From assembly GCA_048270225.1 (NCBI GenBank), contig JBLWTG010000006.1:186001-250000 (forward strand): a DNA stretch of 64,000 nt. Reading direction: 5' to 3'. The notes under the pieces are model-generated. The model worked only from the letters and a program-made list of their open reading frames with translations, had not been told where the DNA came from and made no database searches. Below, piece by piece: positions 43,270 to 52,191 of this stretch. The first letter of the stretch is position 1; every line of letters starts with the position of its first letter. The stretch comes from Allopusillimonas sp048270225. GTDB taxonomy: Bacteria; Pseudomonadota; Gammaproteobacteria; Burkholderiales; Burkholderiaceae_B. The translations under genes and the position numbers were made by a program.

Positions 43270-44280
43270 ATGAATCACACACCTTATTCCCTGTTCCCCC
43301 TGCGCGACCTGGCTGTCCTGCACGCCACAGGCGCCGACGCCCTCGCCTTCCTGCACGGGCAGCTCACCCAGGACATCGAAGGCCTGCCCCAGGGTCAGGC
43401 CCGGCTTGCCGGCTATTGCACAGCAAAAGGCCGTCTGCTGGGCAGCCTGGTTACCTGGAAAACCTCAGGCCCCGATGGCGAGACATCGCTTCGGGCCATC
43501 GTCAAGGCGGATATCGCTCAGGCTCTGGCCAAGCGCCTGTCCATGTTCATCCTGCGCGCCAAGGTTCAGATACAGGTTACCGACATCCCCGTCTACGGAC
43601 TGATGCAGGGCCTCGAAAACAGCCCCGGCGCGGCGGGCGCCCTGCCAGGCCTGGACGCAGCATCCCTGGCGCAGCTCCCGGCCCAGCCAACCGCCTGGAC
43701 GCTCGCCGCTGTCGGCGCAAAATGGCAGGCAATCGCCGCCCCTGCAGCCCAGGACAGCAGGCCCCGCTGGTGGCTGATTCCCGCCGCCGCCCTGCCATCA
43801 GACACCACAGATACAGACAGCGGCACGCTCGCCCGCAACACTGCGCACTGGCAAGTCGCCGATATCGCCGCCGGCATGCCCTGGGTGCAGGCGGCCACAC
43901 AGGACGTCTTTATACCCCAGACCCTCAATTTCGATCTGATCGGAGGTGTCAATTTCACCAAGGGATGCTACCCGGGGCAGGAGGTCGTCGCGCGCGCGCA
44001 TTACCGGGGTACGGTCAAGCGCCGCATGGCGTATGGCACGGCCGCGGTGCAAGACCTGGATGCCGCCACCCTGCCCGGTACAGACACTTTCGACGCCAGG
44101 CACCCCGACAGCCCCTGCGGGCGCATCGTTAACGCCGCGCAGTGCGGCGATACCCTGCATGTGCTGATGGAAACCCAACTGGCCGACCTCGGCCAGGCCG
44201 ATTTCCGCCTCGAAAGCGCCCAGGGGCCTGCCATCGAGCCGCGCGAGTTGCCTTACGGCATCACGGCGGCCCAGGCCTGA
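43270..44280 (+). CDS. ygfZ: Folate-binding protein YgfZ (iron-sulfur cluster repair)
   Basis: A 336-residue GcvT-like protein with the YgfZ signature KGCYPGQEVVARAHYRG, whose Cys is essential in E. coli. N-terminal AFLHGQLTQDI and GYCTAKGRLL match the tetrahydrofolate-binding fold. It supports maturation or repair of certain Fe-S enzymes. The start at 43270 fits family length; a frame back to 43165 has no support. It is divergent from mltG, and its stop is three bases from that of convergent mmsB. Confidence 0.93.
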   Translation: MNHTPYSLFPLRDLAVLHATGADALAFLHGQLTQDIEGLPQGQARLAGYCTAKGRLLGSLVTWKTSGPDGETSLRAIVKADIAQALAKRLSMFILRAKVQIQVTDIPVYGLMQGLENSPGAAGALPGLDAASLAQLPAQPTAWTLAAVGAKWQAIAAPAAQDSRPRWWLIPAAALPSDTTDTDSGTLARNTAHWQVADIAAGMPWVQAATQDVFIPQTLNFDLIGGVNFTKGCYPGQEVVARAHYRGTVKRRMAYGTAAVQDLDAATLPGTDTFDARHPDSPCGRIVNAAQCGDTLHVLMETQLADLGQADFRLESAQGPAIEPRELPYGITAAQA

Positions 44281-44283
44281 GAT

Positions 44284-45168
44284 TTATTTTCGGTACAGGT
44301 TCAGGATGCTGGAGAAATCCAGCCCGCCGCTGCCCTTGGTGCTGTGCAGCGAATACAGATTGCGTGCCAGCTCCCCCAGCGGTATGGAAGCGCGTGCATT
44401 AAGCGCAGACTCCGCCGCCAGCCCAAGATCCTTGAGCATCAGGTCCACGCCAAAGCCGCCGGCGTACTCCTTGGATGCGGGCGCATGCTCCATGACACCC
44501 GGCCAGGGATTGTAGAGTTCGGTGGCCCAGTTGCGGCCTGAACTCTTGGCGATGATATCCGACAGCACCTGGGGATCCAGGCCGTTGGCCGCACCCAGCG
44601 CCAGCGCTTCGGAGGTGCCTGCCATCAGAATGCCCAGCAGCATGTTGTTGCATATCTTGGCCACCTGCCCCGCACCGGCCTCGCCGGCATGGAAGATATT
44701 CTTGCCCATTTTCTCCAGGTAAGGCATGGCCGCATCGAGGTCTGCCTTTGCGCCGCCAACGATAAACGTCAGCGTGCCGGCAACCGCGCCCCCGGTGCCG
44801 CCGGAAACCGGCGCATCGATCATGTGCACGCCTTTTTCGATGGCCGCCTCGGCTACTTTGCGAGCCGATTCTGGCGCAATGGTGCTGCACTCAAGCACCA
44901 GCGTGCCTGCCGCGATATCCTGCAGCAGACCGTCTTCTCCCAGATACAGGCCTTCTACGTGCTTGCTGGCCGGGAGCATGGTCACCACGACCTCGACGCC
45001 ACGGACCGCTTCGCTGGCCGATGCGGCCGCCTTGGCGCCTGCATCCACCAGGCGCTTGACCGACGCGGGCACCAGGTCAAAGACGGTCAGTTCGTGGCCG
45101 GCCTTGAGCAGGTTTTCAGCCATGGGCGCGCCCATATGGCCCAGCCCGATAAATGCGATACGACTCAT
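44284..45168 (-). CDS. mmsB: 3-hydroxyisobutyrate dehydrogenase
   Basis: A 294-residue beta-hydroxyacid dehydrogenase that oxidises 3-hydroxyisobutyrate to methylmalonate semialdehyde in valine breakdown. NAD-binding is shown by AFIGLGHMGAPMAENLL. The substrate motif is DAPVSGGTGGAVAGTL and the catalytic Lys is in GQVAKICNNMLLG. The start at 45168 has AGGAG seven bases upstream. It follows the HIBCH and acyl-CoA dehydrogenase genes in the same direction, which supports the pathway. Confidence 0.94.
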   Translation of the reverse strand: MSRIAFIGLGHMGAPMAENLLKAGHELTVFDLVPASVKRLVDAGAKAAASASEAVRGVEVVVTMLPASKHVEGLYLGEDGLLQDIAAGTLVLECSTIAPESARKVAEAAIEKGVHMIDAPVSGGTGGAVAGTLTFIVGGAKADLDAAMPYLEKMGKNIFHAGEAGAGQVAKICNNMLLGILMAGTSEALALGAANGLDPQVLSDIIAKSSGRNWATELYNPWPGVMEHAPASKEYAGGFGVDLMLKDLGLAAESALNARASIPLGELARNLYSLHSTKGSGGLDFSSILNLYRK

Positions 45169-45212
45169 TTTATTGTCTCCTGTTCGAATGATATTGTTGT
45201 GCCTGACAGTGC

Positions 45213-46349
45213 TTAACGCTGCCCCATGTCGTGCAAGGGATGCTGCGTGCCGTCGGGCCATGGCTGCTCAAAAAACCGCTGCACCCACTGCTCGCTAGCC
45301 TGGGCCGGCGTGGCCGGATCCCAGCGCGGCTGCTTGTCCTTGTCGACAATAAGGGCGCGTATGCCTTCCTGCAGGTCACCTTGCACACCGCATTGCAGCG
45401 TCACAATGTACTCCTCGCGGAACACATCGGCCAGCGATAAGTGCCGTACGCGCTTGAGCAACGCAAAACTCAGCCGTGCCGATCCGGGCGAGCCCGCCCT
45501 GAAGGTTTTGGCGGCGCGCTGCAGCCAGGCATCTTCATGATCCGCCCAGGCGGCAATATTGGCGCACACAGCGTCAAAATCCTCACCGTCGCAGGCCTGG
45601 CGAATCAGCGCAAAATGCGTTTCCAGCGGGCCAGGCGGCAGCGCCTGCTCGGGCTGCAGCGCCAGCAGCAGGCGCCTGAGGCTGCTGCTGTCTTCAGTGG
45701 CTCTGCCAGTCCAGGCCTGGGCCTGTATCCGCTCGAGCACAGTGTCCCATTGACTGGTCGGCACCGTATAGTCGGCCAAGCCCAGACGCATGCAGTCGCT
45801 CGCGCCCAGTTGCGCCCCCGTCATGGCCAGGAAGTTACCGATGCCCCCCGGCAGCCGCGACAGCATCCAGGTGCCTCCCACGTCAGGAAACAGGCCGATG
45901 GATACTTCAGGCATGGCAAACCGCGTGGTCTCGCTGACCACGCGGTGGCTGGCGCCCATCATGAGCCCTACGCCGCCGCCCATGACAATGCCGCTGCCCC
46001 AGCACAGCAAGGGCTTGGCGTAGCAATGAATCTGGTAGTCGAGGCGATACTCCACATCGAAAAACTCGCGCGCATAGGGATTGTTCCAGGGGTCGCGCGA
46101 CGTATTGGCCAGCATGCCTGCATACATTTCCTGCAAGTCTCCACCGGCGCAGAACGCCTTGCTGCCGGCTGCATCCAGCACCACCAGCGCAATGCCGTCA
46201 TCGGCCTCCCACTGGGCTAACTGGCGGGCAAGCAGCTCGCACATTTCCAGCGTCAGGCTGTTCAGGCTTTGCGGCGCATTGAGGGTCGCGATCCCGACCC
46301 GTTTGCCATGGGCTGTATTCAGCTCCCGAAATAGTACGGGGGAGTTCAT
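45213..46349 (-). CDS. 3-hydroxyisobutyryl-CoA hydrolase-like enzyme
   Basis: A 378-residue crotonase-fold protein. Its length, the FCAGGDLQEMYAG segment, CWGSGIVMGGGVGLMMGASHRVV and FAMPEVSIGLFPDVGGTW match the HIBCH group, which hydrolyses 3-hydroxyisobutyryl-CoA, rather than short enoyl-CoA hydratases of about 260 residues. The product is the MmsB substrate. The ATG overlaps the acyl-CoA dehydrogenase stop by ATGA, and mmsB follows after 44 bases. Confidence 0.9.
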   Translation of the reverse strand: MNSPVLFRELNTAHGKRVGIATLNAPQSLNSLTLEMCELLARQLAQWEADDGIALVVLDAAGSKAFCAGGDLQEMYAGMLANTSRDPWNNPYAREFFDVEYRLDYQIHCYAKPLLCWGSGIVMGGGVGLMMGASHRVVSETTRFAMPEVSIGLFPDVGGTWMLSRLPGGIGNFLAMTGAQLGASDCMRLGLADYTVPTSQWDTVLERIQAQAWTGRATEDSSSLRRLLLALQPEQALPPGPLETHFALIRQACDGEDFDAVCANIAAWADHEDAWLQRAAKTFRAGSPGSARLSFALLKRVRHLSLADVFREEYIVTLQCGVQGDLQEGIRALIVDKDKQPRWDPATPAQASEQWVQRFFEQPWPDGTQHPLHDMGQR

Positions 46350-47500
46350 CGAATGTCTGCTCCTTTGTCCAGCAACTGGCGGGCGACGATCACCCGCATG
46401 ATTTCATTGGTGCCTTCGAGAATCTGATGCACGCGTGTATCGCGCACCAGGCGCTCGAGCGGATAATCCTTGAGATAGCCGTAGCCGCCATGTATCTGCT
46501 GCCCGTCCAGGCAGGCCTGGAAACACAGGTCGGTGGCCAGGCGCTTGGCCATGGCGCAGTAGCTCGAAGCGTTGGGATCGCCGGCATCGAGCTTGGCGGC
46601 CGCCAGGCGTACCATCTGCCGCGAAGCCACGATATGCGTCAGCATATCCACCAGCTTGAACTGCAGTGCCTGGAATGCGCCCAATTGCTGGCCGAACTGC
46701 TTGCGCTCGCCCATATAGCGGCGCGCCGCATCATAGGCGCCCTGGGCCGCGCCAACCGAGCAAATGCCGATGTTGATCCGCCCGCCGTCCAGGCCTTTCA
46801 TGGCGAACTTGAACCCCTCGCCCTCCTGGCCCAGAAGATGTTCGGCCGATACCTCGACGTTCTCGAACACCACAGCCCGGGTGGACTGGCTGTTCCAGCC
46901 CATTTTGTCTTCCTTGCGTCCATAGGTGATGCCTGGCGTGTCGCCAGGCACGACAAAGGCCGAGATGCCGGACGCGCCCGGGCCGCCCGTACGCGCCATC
47001 ACAACCAGCACGTCAGTATCGCCCGCTCCGGAAATAAACGCCTTGGCGCCATTGAGCACATAGGCGTTGCCGCGTTTTTCGGCGCGCGTGGTCAAGGAGG
47101 CGGCATCCGAGCCCGCGCCGGGTTCAGTCAGGCAGTACGAGGCGAGCTTCTCGCCCGTGGCGAGCAACGGCCCCCAGGCGTCGCGGACCGAGGGGCTGGC
47201 CCAGGAGCCTATCATCCAGGTCGCCATATTATGGATGGTCAAGAACGCGGCGGTGGAGGGATCAAAGGCGGCCATTTCCTCAAACACCAGGGTGGCGTCT
47301 AGCCGAGGCAAGGCCAGTCCGCCTATGGATTCGGGGGCGTATATCGCGCAGAAGCCGAGCTCGCCCGCACGCGCAAAGGCCTCGCGCGGGAAAACATTCT
47401 CGGCGTCCCAGCGGGCTGCATTGGGTTCAAGTTCCCCCAGAGCAAAATCGCGTGCGGCCTGCGCAAAGGCTTGCTGTTCATCGCTGAGTCTGAAATCCAT
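46346..47500 (-). CDS. Acyl-CoA dehydrogenase, probably isobutyryl-CoA specific
   Basis: A 384-residue FAD-dependent acyl-CoA dehydrogenase. FAD- and substrate-binding segments are YCLTEPGAGSDAASL, NGAKAFISGAG, ERKQFGQQLGAFQ and HGGYGYLKDYPLER; the catalytic base is the Glu in QILEGTNEIMR. The downstream HIBCH and MmsB genes point to isobutyryl-CoA as substrate. The start at 47500 has AAGGAG nine bases upstream. It is the first gene of the operon. Confidence 0.92.
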   Translation of the reverse strand: MDFRLSDEQQAFAQAARDFALGELEPNAARWDAENVFPREAFARAGELGFCAIYAPESIGGLALPRLDATLVFEEMAAFDPSTAAFLTIHNMATWMIGSWASPSVRDAWGPLLATGEKLASYCLTEPGAGSDAASLTTRAEKRGNAYVLNGAKAFISGAGDTDVLVVMARTGGPGASGISAFVVPGDTPGITYGRKEDKMGWNSQSTRAVVFENVEVSAEHLLGQEGEGFKFAMKGLDGGRINIGICSVGAAQGAYDAARRYMGERKQFGQQLGAFQALQFKLVDMLTHIVASRQMVRLAAAKLDAGDPNASSYCAMAKRLATDLCFQACLDGQQIHGGYGYLKDYPLERLVRDTRVHQILEGTNEIMRVIVARQLLDKGADIR

Positions 47501-47584
47501 CCCGTCTGTCTCCTTGTCGCGGCCCGATGATGCCACTCGTTAGTTATCGTTATATACCATAGCCCGCTTGCGGCGGAATTTATG

Positions 47585-47890
47585 TCATGTACGCGACAAT
47601 CGCGCTTTTCTGTGCTGCGCGCGACGACGGCGCGACTCCATGGGATCGAAATCCAGGGGGCGATAGATCTCGACCCGATCGCCGTCGGCCAGCGGATGAT
47701 CCGGCGAACAGCGCTGCCCGTACACGCCCGCCGCCAGGCCGGCCATGTCGTAGTCGGGAAAACACTGCGCGAATCGACTGCGGTCTATGGCCTGGGCCAG
47801 CGTGGCGCCCGGCGCCAGCAGGACATCCTCGCTCCAGATATCCGCCGGCCCCTGCGCATACACAAGCCGCACGCGGATATCAGCCGCCAT
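47585..47890 (-). CDS. rnfH: RnfH-family ubiquitin-fold protein
   Basis: A 101-residue protein of the RnfH/UPF0125 family with a ubiquitin-like beta-grasp fold: IRVRLVYAQGPADIWSEDVLL, AGVYGQRCSPDHPLADGDRVEIYRPL in outline. The C-terminus ends in a basic tail (ESRRRRAQHRKARL). Function is unclear. It is typically encoded after ratA, as here, where the two overlap by 11 bases. No rnf electron-transport genes are in the window. Confidence 0.88.
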   Translation of the reverse strand: MAADIRVRLVYAQGPADIWSEDVLLAPGATLAQAIDRSRFAQCFPDYDMAGLAAGVYGQRCSPDHPLADGDRVEIYRPLDFDPMESRRRRAQHRKARLSRT

Positions 47891-48314
47891 ACAGGGCCTG
47901 GGCGCGCTGGGTGAAGGAATCGATGAAACTGCTGGCGATCCGGTTGAAAACCGGCCCGACCACCGCCTCGAGCGTGCGACTGGAAAAAGCATATTCCATG
48001 GTGTAGGACACCTTGCAGGCGTCAGGCGCCAGCTCCTGGAATACCCAGGTGCCTGTGAGCTGGGAAAATGGCCCGTCGACCAGGTTGACGGTGATCAGCC
48101 CGGGATAGTCATGTTCATTGCGGGTGGTAAAGGTCTGGCGGATACCGGCGATACTGATGGTGATGGAGGCTTCCATGCCATGATCGTCTTTCCGGTGCAC
48201 CGTGGTACCACCGCACCACGGCATGAACTCCGGGTACTTTTCGACGTCGGCGACCAGATCGAACATCTGCGCGCTGCTGTGCGGAACGAGGACTGAACGT
48301 TGTACTTTATGCAT
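47880..48314 (-). CDS. ratA: RatA-type START/coenzyme Q-binding protein
   Basis: A 144-residue SRPBCC-fold protein with features of the RatA/CoQ10-binding group: HKVQRSVLVPHSSAQMFDLV, YPEFMPWCGG and VSYTMEYAFSSRTLEAVVGPVF. In E. coli RatA was described as inhibiting 70S ribosome assembly, while eukaryotic Coq10 relatives bind ubiquinone. Which applies here is open. It is divergent from smpB across 57 bp, the conserved ratA-smpB arrangement. Confidence 0.9.
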   Translation of the reverse strand: MHKVQRSVLVPHSSAQMFDLVADVEKYPEFMPWCGGTTVHRKDDHGMEASITISIAGIRQTFTTRNEHDYPGLITVNLVDGPFSQLTGTWVFQELAPDACKVSYTMEYAFSSRTLEAVVGPVFNRIASSFIDSFTQRAQALYGG

Positions 48315-48371
48315 CGAGCCATGTTAATAGATAGAATATACCGATTTTAGCCTCTATAGGCATATTGATTC

Positions 48372-48830
48372 ATGAGCATTGTCGATAACCGCAAAGCAAC
48401 GCACGATTACTTCATCGAAGACCGCTTCGAGGCAGGACTCGTGCTCGAAGGCTGGGAAGTCAAGGCCATACGTGCGGGACACGTGCAGCTCAAGGAAAGC
48501 TACGTGATCGTGCGCGACGCCGAACTCTGGATTATGGGCATGCACATCAGCCCCTTGCCCACCGCCTCGACACATATCCATCCCAATGCCACCCGCACGC
48601 GCAAGCTGCTGCTCAAGGCCGAGGAAATCAGCAAGCTGATAGGCAAGGTCGAGCAGCGCGGCTACACCCTGGTGCCGCTCAATCTTCATTACAAGAACGG
48701 CCGCATCAAGCTGGACTTCGGTCTGGGCCGCGGCAAGAAACTGCATGACAAGCGCGATACTGCACGCGACAAGGACTGGGTGCGCGAAAAAGACCGCATC
48801 ATGAAACACGACACCCGCAACAAGGCCTGA
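48372..48830 (+). CDS. smpB: SsrA-binding protein SmpB
   Basis: A 152-residue tmRNA partner needed for trans-translation. Typical segments are NRKATHDYFIEDRFEAGLVL, GWEVKAIRAGHVQLKESY, HIHPNATRTRKLLL and the basic C-terminus GRGKKLHDKRDT...EKDRIMK, which probes the ribosome mRNA channel. The ssrA gene itself is not seen here. The end is 16 bases from that of the convergent ogt-like gene. Confidence 0.97.
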   Translation: MSIVDNRKATHDYFIEDRFEAGLVLEGWEVKAIRAGHVQLKESYVIVRDAELWIMGMHISPLPTASTHIHPNATRTRKLLLKAEEISKLIGKVEQRGYTLVPLNLHYKNGRIKLDFGLGRGKKLHDKRDTARDKDWVREKDRIMKHDTRNKA

Positions 48831-48845
48831 GGCGGCCCGCTGCAG

Positions 48846-49571
48846 TTACACCATGTCAAAGCCTTCGAGCTCCAACAGAGAAACCTTGCGATCCAGCCCG
48901 CTGCTGTAGCCATTCAGCTTTCCCGAACCGGCCAGCACGCGATGGCAGGGCACAATAATCGTGATGGGATTCTGCCCGACCGCTGCCCCAACCGGCCGCC
49001 CGTGCTGGCGCGTCATGCCCGCCGCCATCGCAACATCGCCGTAGGACACATACTCGCCATAGGGAATGTCCAGCAGCGCCTGCCAGACCTGCTTCTGAAA
49101 CGGCGTGCCCTCCAGGTGCAGCGGTACGGAAAAAGCCCGGAGGGCGCCGGCGAAATAGGCGTGCAGCTCGGACTGCACCTGCGCAAATACAGACTGCGCG
49201 CCCGCCGGAGGATCGGGCTCCAGGCATAGAGGTGCTTCCGGAAGACAGCCCGCAGCATCGCGGTCGGACAGTCCTGCCTGCACCAGTGAACCGCATTGCG
49301 TCTGGGCCCGAAGCCCCCCTGCTGCCCTGACAAGATGCTCGCCGCCAAAAAGATCGCCTTCAGACGAGCGTCGGCGTACCCGCAGACTGTGAATAGCCCG
49401 GCCGTTGAGCGTTCCTGCTGCCGGACTGGCCACCTTGTTGTGCACGGCCGCCAGGCCCGGCAAGTCCGGACAGTCCTGCTGTCCCATGAAATACAGGCCT
49501 GTCAGGCTGGCGCCGTCCGAGCAAAGCAGGATGTGGCCGAGCGGCGACCCTATCTGTGCGTGAAAAACCAT
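48846..49571 (-). CDS. ogt: Methylated-DNA-cysteine S-methyltransferase with an internal insert
   Basis: A 241-residue O6-alkylguanine-DNA alkyltransferase. The active site is IVPCHRVLAGSGKLNGYSSG, with the acceptor Cys in PCHR, preceded by GTPFQKQVWQALLDIPYGEYVSYGD. The N-terminal part (MVFHAQIGSPLGHILLCSDG) is also normal. Between them, about residues 45-120, lies a roughly 75-residue stretch not found in typical Ogt proteins of about 165 residues. It is rich in Gly, Ala, Arg and Ser, with scattered Cys. The start at 49571 has AGGAGG. It repairs alkylated guanine in a suicide reaction. Confidence 0.88.
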   Translation of the reverse strand: MVFHAQIGSPLGHILLCSDGASLTGLYFMGQQDCPDLPGLAAVHNKVASPAAGTLNGRAIHSLRVRRRSSEGDLFGGEHLVRAAGGLRAQTQCGSLVQAGLSDRDAAGCLPEAPLCLEPDPPAGAQSVFAQVQSELHAYFAGALRAFSVPLHLEGTPFQKQVWQALLDIPYGEYVSYGDVAMAAGMTRQHGRPVGAAVGQNPITIIVPCHRVLAGSGKLNGYSSGLDRKVSLLELEGFDMV

Positions 49572-49679
49572 AGACTGCCTCCTGTGCGCGGTACCATGCA
49601 TGGCCGGCGCCTGCGCGCATGAGACCGGACACGTCCAGCCTTGATTACAGCATACCTTGCACGACGCCGAGCATGCCTA

Positions 49680-50471
49680 TTACCCGGGCTTTACTTTGTG
49701 GGCCTTCTTGTTGACGAACTCCCCGAGCCGCTGCTGGACATCTTTACCGGTCTGTACAACCGCCGCCATCAAGCCTTCGGTGAACAGGCCATCGCTGGCG
49801 GACATGTCATCGATGCGACTGATGGCGCTGACGATGGCATAGTTGGACAGCGGCGCATTGGTGGCGATTTTCCGGGCCAGCGCCATGGCGGTATCGAATG
49901 CGGATTCGGGATTTTGCGCTGTGTTGCAGACATAATGGGCCAGACCCACGCGATGCCCTTCCTCCACATCCATCACCCGGCCGGTCAGCATCATTTCCAC
50001 CATGCGGTTGGCGCTGATAATGCGGGCAGTACGTACCGTAGCACCGCCTCCGGTAAAAATGCCGCGTGTGCCTTCAGGCAGCGAAAAATACGTGCTGCGG
50101 TCCGCCACCCGTATGTGCGCAGCACTGGCAAGTTCCAGCCCCCCGCCCACGACGGCCCCCTGCAGGCAGGCTACGACCGGTATGCCGCCATGCTGTATTT
50201 TGTCGAAGGTGCGATGCCAGGCCTGGCAAACACGCAGGAAATCCACCGCCCCGCGCTCCTTGTCGTGATGCTCCTTCAGGTCGAGCCCGGCGCAGAAGTG
50301 ATCCCCCTCGGCACGCATGACCACCACACGCAAGTGCTCAGGAAGATTGGAAAAGTAGGCGTCGATCTGTGCGATGGCGCTTTCGTCCAGCGCATTGCGC
50401 TTATGGGGACGATTAAGCGTCACGATACCGACGCTGCCGGACTCGGCGGTTTTCAGGAACTGCTCTGACAT
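49680..50471 (-). CDS. Enoyl-CoA hydratase/isomerase family protein
   Basis: A 263-residue crotonase. Oxyanion-hole segments are HFCAGLDLKEH and CLQGAVVGGGLELASAAHIRVAD; a Glu is seen in FSLPEGTRGIFTGGGA. The C-terminus ends KKAHKVKPG. It probably acts on an unsaturated acyl-CoA in fatty-acid or related catabolism; the substrate is unknown. The ATG at 50471 has GGAG seven bases upstream. It lies 15 bases after the acyl-CoA ligase gene, so the two form an operon. Confidence 0.88.
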   Translation of the reverse strand: MSEQFLKTAESGSVGIVTLNRPHKRNALDESAIAQIDAYFSNLPEHLRVVVMRAEGDHFCAGLDLKEHHDKERGAVDFLRVCQAWHRTFDKIQHGGIPVVACLQGAVVGGGLELASAAHIRVADRSTYFSLPEGTRGIFTGGGATVRTARIISANRMVEMMLTGRVMDVEEGHRVGLAHYVCNTAQNPESAFDTAMALARKIATNAPLSNYAIVSAISRIDDMSASDGLFTEGLMAAVVQTGKDVQQRLGEFVNKKAHKVKPG

Positions 50472-50486
50472 CAATGACTCCAGGTG

Positions 50487-52127
50487 TTACGTCTGCTTTT
50501 CATTGCCCGGGCGCGGCCAATCCTGGCAACGCCTGCGCAACTCGGATTTCTGTATTTTTCCCGTGGCCGTCATGGGCATGTCGTCAATGAACACGACCCG
50601 GTCCGGGATCGACCATTTTTCGGTGCGACCCTGATACAAGGCCAGGATTTCCCCGGCATCGGGCTGCATACCTTCGCGCAGCACCACCGCCAGTATTGGC
50701 CGCTCTCCCCATTTTTCATTCTGTTCGGCGATGCACGCCGCAATAGCGATGGCTGGGTGCTCCATCGCAATGTTTTCGATCGCAATGGAGGAAATCCACT
50801 CCCCTCCCGATTTGATGACGTCCTTGCTGCGGTCCGTAATCCGCATATAGCCGTCCGCATCCATACTGGCGACATCACCGGTTTGAAACCAGCCCTGATC
50901 GAGCGCAGATTCCGATTTGCCGTAATAACGCTCGATCACCCAGTTGCCGCGTATCATCAAATTGCCTGTCGCCTGACCATCCCAGGGCAGACTCTTACCC
51001 TGATCATCCACAATCTTGAAGCTGACACCGTACAGAGGCCGGCCTTGTGAAGCCTGCACCGCAAGTTTCTGCTCAGGCGGCAGGTCCGCATGCTCAGGCA
51101 GCAAATGGCACACCGTGCCCAGCGGCGAAACCTCTGTCATGCCCCAGGCATGATGAACCTGGACGCCCAACTTCGCATAGGCGCTGATCATATGCGACGA
51201 GCAGGCAGAACCGCCGATCACCAGCCGCTTCAGCGAGGAAAACTGCAGCGCATGGGCGCTGACATGATCGTATACGCCCTGCCAGACAGTCGGCACGCCG
51301 GCCGACATGGTTACGCCGGCATGCTCACACAGCCGGTACACGGCGTCGCCCTTCAGGTTGGCGCCGGGCAGCACCAGCTTGGCGCCCGACATCAGCGAGG
51401 AGTACGGCAAACCCCATGCGTTGACATGAAACATCGGCACAATAGGCAGCACCGCGTCGCGCCGCGACAGGCACATGGCGTCAGGCATGCAGGAAGCGTA
51501 GGCATGCAGCACCGTAGAACGATGCGAATACAGTGCGCCTTTTGGGTTGCCCGTGGTACCGGAGGTGTAGCAGAGGCCGGAAGCCGTGTTTTCGTCCAGT
51601 TGGGGCCAGGCAAAGCCCTCGTCATGCTCGACCAGCCAATCGTCATAGTGATCCAGCGGCGCAGGCGGCGCGATGGCGCCGGACGGCATGTCCTCCACCA
51701 GCCACACCCAGTGCTGCACCGCCGGACACAGCGGCCTCAGATAAGCAACCAGCGACGCAAAATGGTGATCAACAAACACCAGACTGTCGCCTGCATCATT
51801 CAGGATGAAGGCGATCTGCTCGGGATGCAGGCGCGGATTGACGGTATGGCAGATCGCGCCAATACCCGCTACCGCATAATAAATTTCGAGATGGCGATGA
51901 GTATTCCACGCCAGGGTGCCGATGCGATCACCCTGCTCCACATTGCGCTTGAGCAGCGTCTGTGCGAGCCGGCGCGTCCGGATATTGAATTGCGTGTAGT
52001 CGTACTCGTGATAACTCCCGTCATCCAGGGCGGTCACAATACGCTGCCTTGGGTTGACCGAGACGGCATGCTCCAGGATGGACGAGATGAGCAATGGCAA
52101 CTGCATCATGTTTCCAGGTGTCGGCAT
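50487..52127 (-). CDS. Medium/long-chain acyl-CoA ligase (AMP-binding)
   Basis: A 546-residue adenylate-forming ligase. The AMP-binding P-loop is CYTSGTTGNPKGALYSH. Other motifs are WGMTEVSPLGTV, the hinge-region TGDVASMDADGYMRITDRSKDVIKSGGEWIS and the C-terminal catalytic Lys in MTATGKIQK. The pattern resembles AlkK-type fatty-acyl-CoA synthetases. It activates a carboxylic acid to its CoA thioester with ATP. It heads the pair with the downstream hydratase and is divergent from an AraC regulator. Confidence 0.92.
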   Translation of the reverse strand: MPTPGNMMQLPLLISSILEHAVSVNPRQRIVTALDDGSYHEYDYTQFNIRTRRLAQTLLKRNVEQGDRIGTLAWNTHRHLEIYYAVAGIGAICHTVNPRLHPEQIAFILNDAGDSLVFVDHHFASLVAYLRPLCPAVQHWVWLVEDMPSGAIAPPAPLDHYDDWLVEHDEGFAWPQLDENTASGLCYTSGTTGNPKGALYSHRSTVLHAYASCMPDAMCLSRRDAVLPIVPMFHVNAWGLPYSSLMSGAKLVLPGANLKGDAVYRLCEHAGVTMSAGVPTVWQGVYDHVSAHALQFSSLKRLVIGGSACSSHMISAYAKLGVQVHHAWGMTEVSPLGTVCHLLPEHADLPPEQKLAVQASQGRPLYGVSFKIVDDQGKSLPWDGQATGNLMIRGNWVIERYYGKSESALDQGWFQTGDVASMDADGYMRITDRSKDVIKSGGEWISSIAIENIAMEHPAIAIAACIAEQNEKWGERPILAVVLREGMQPDAGEILALYQGRTEKWSIPDRVVFIDDMPMTATGKIQKSELRRRCQDWPRPGNEKQT

Positions 52128-52146
52128 GGCGAGTCTCCTTTTTACT

Positions 52147-52156
52147 GATAATTATC
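52147..52156. promoter_or_regulatory. Short palindrome between the acyl-CoA ligase and AraC genes
   Basis: A 10-bp perfect palindrome, GATAATTATC, in the 64-bp divergent spacer. It may be part of a promoter or operator for either gene; the short length makes chance occurrence possible. Confidence 0.25.
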
Positions 52157-52191
52157 GTCAATCATCATAGCAAGGCCAGGGCGCGATAGCC

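Noticed and set aside
47540..47584. Hairpin CCGC-TT-GCGG after rnfH as terminator
   Set aside because: The stem is only four base pairs and is not followed by a T-run on the minus strand.
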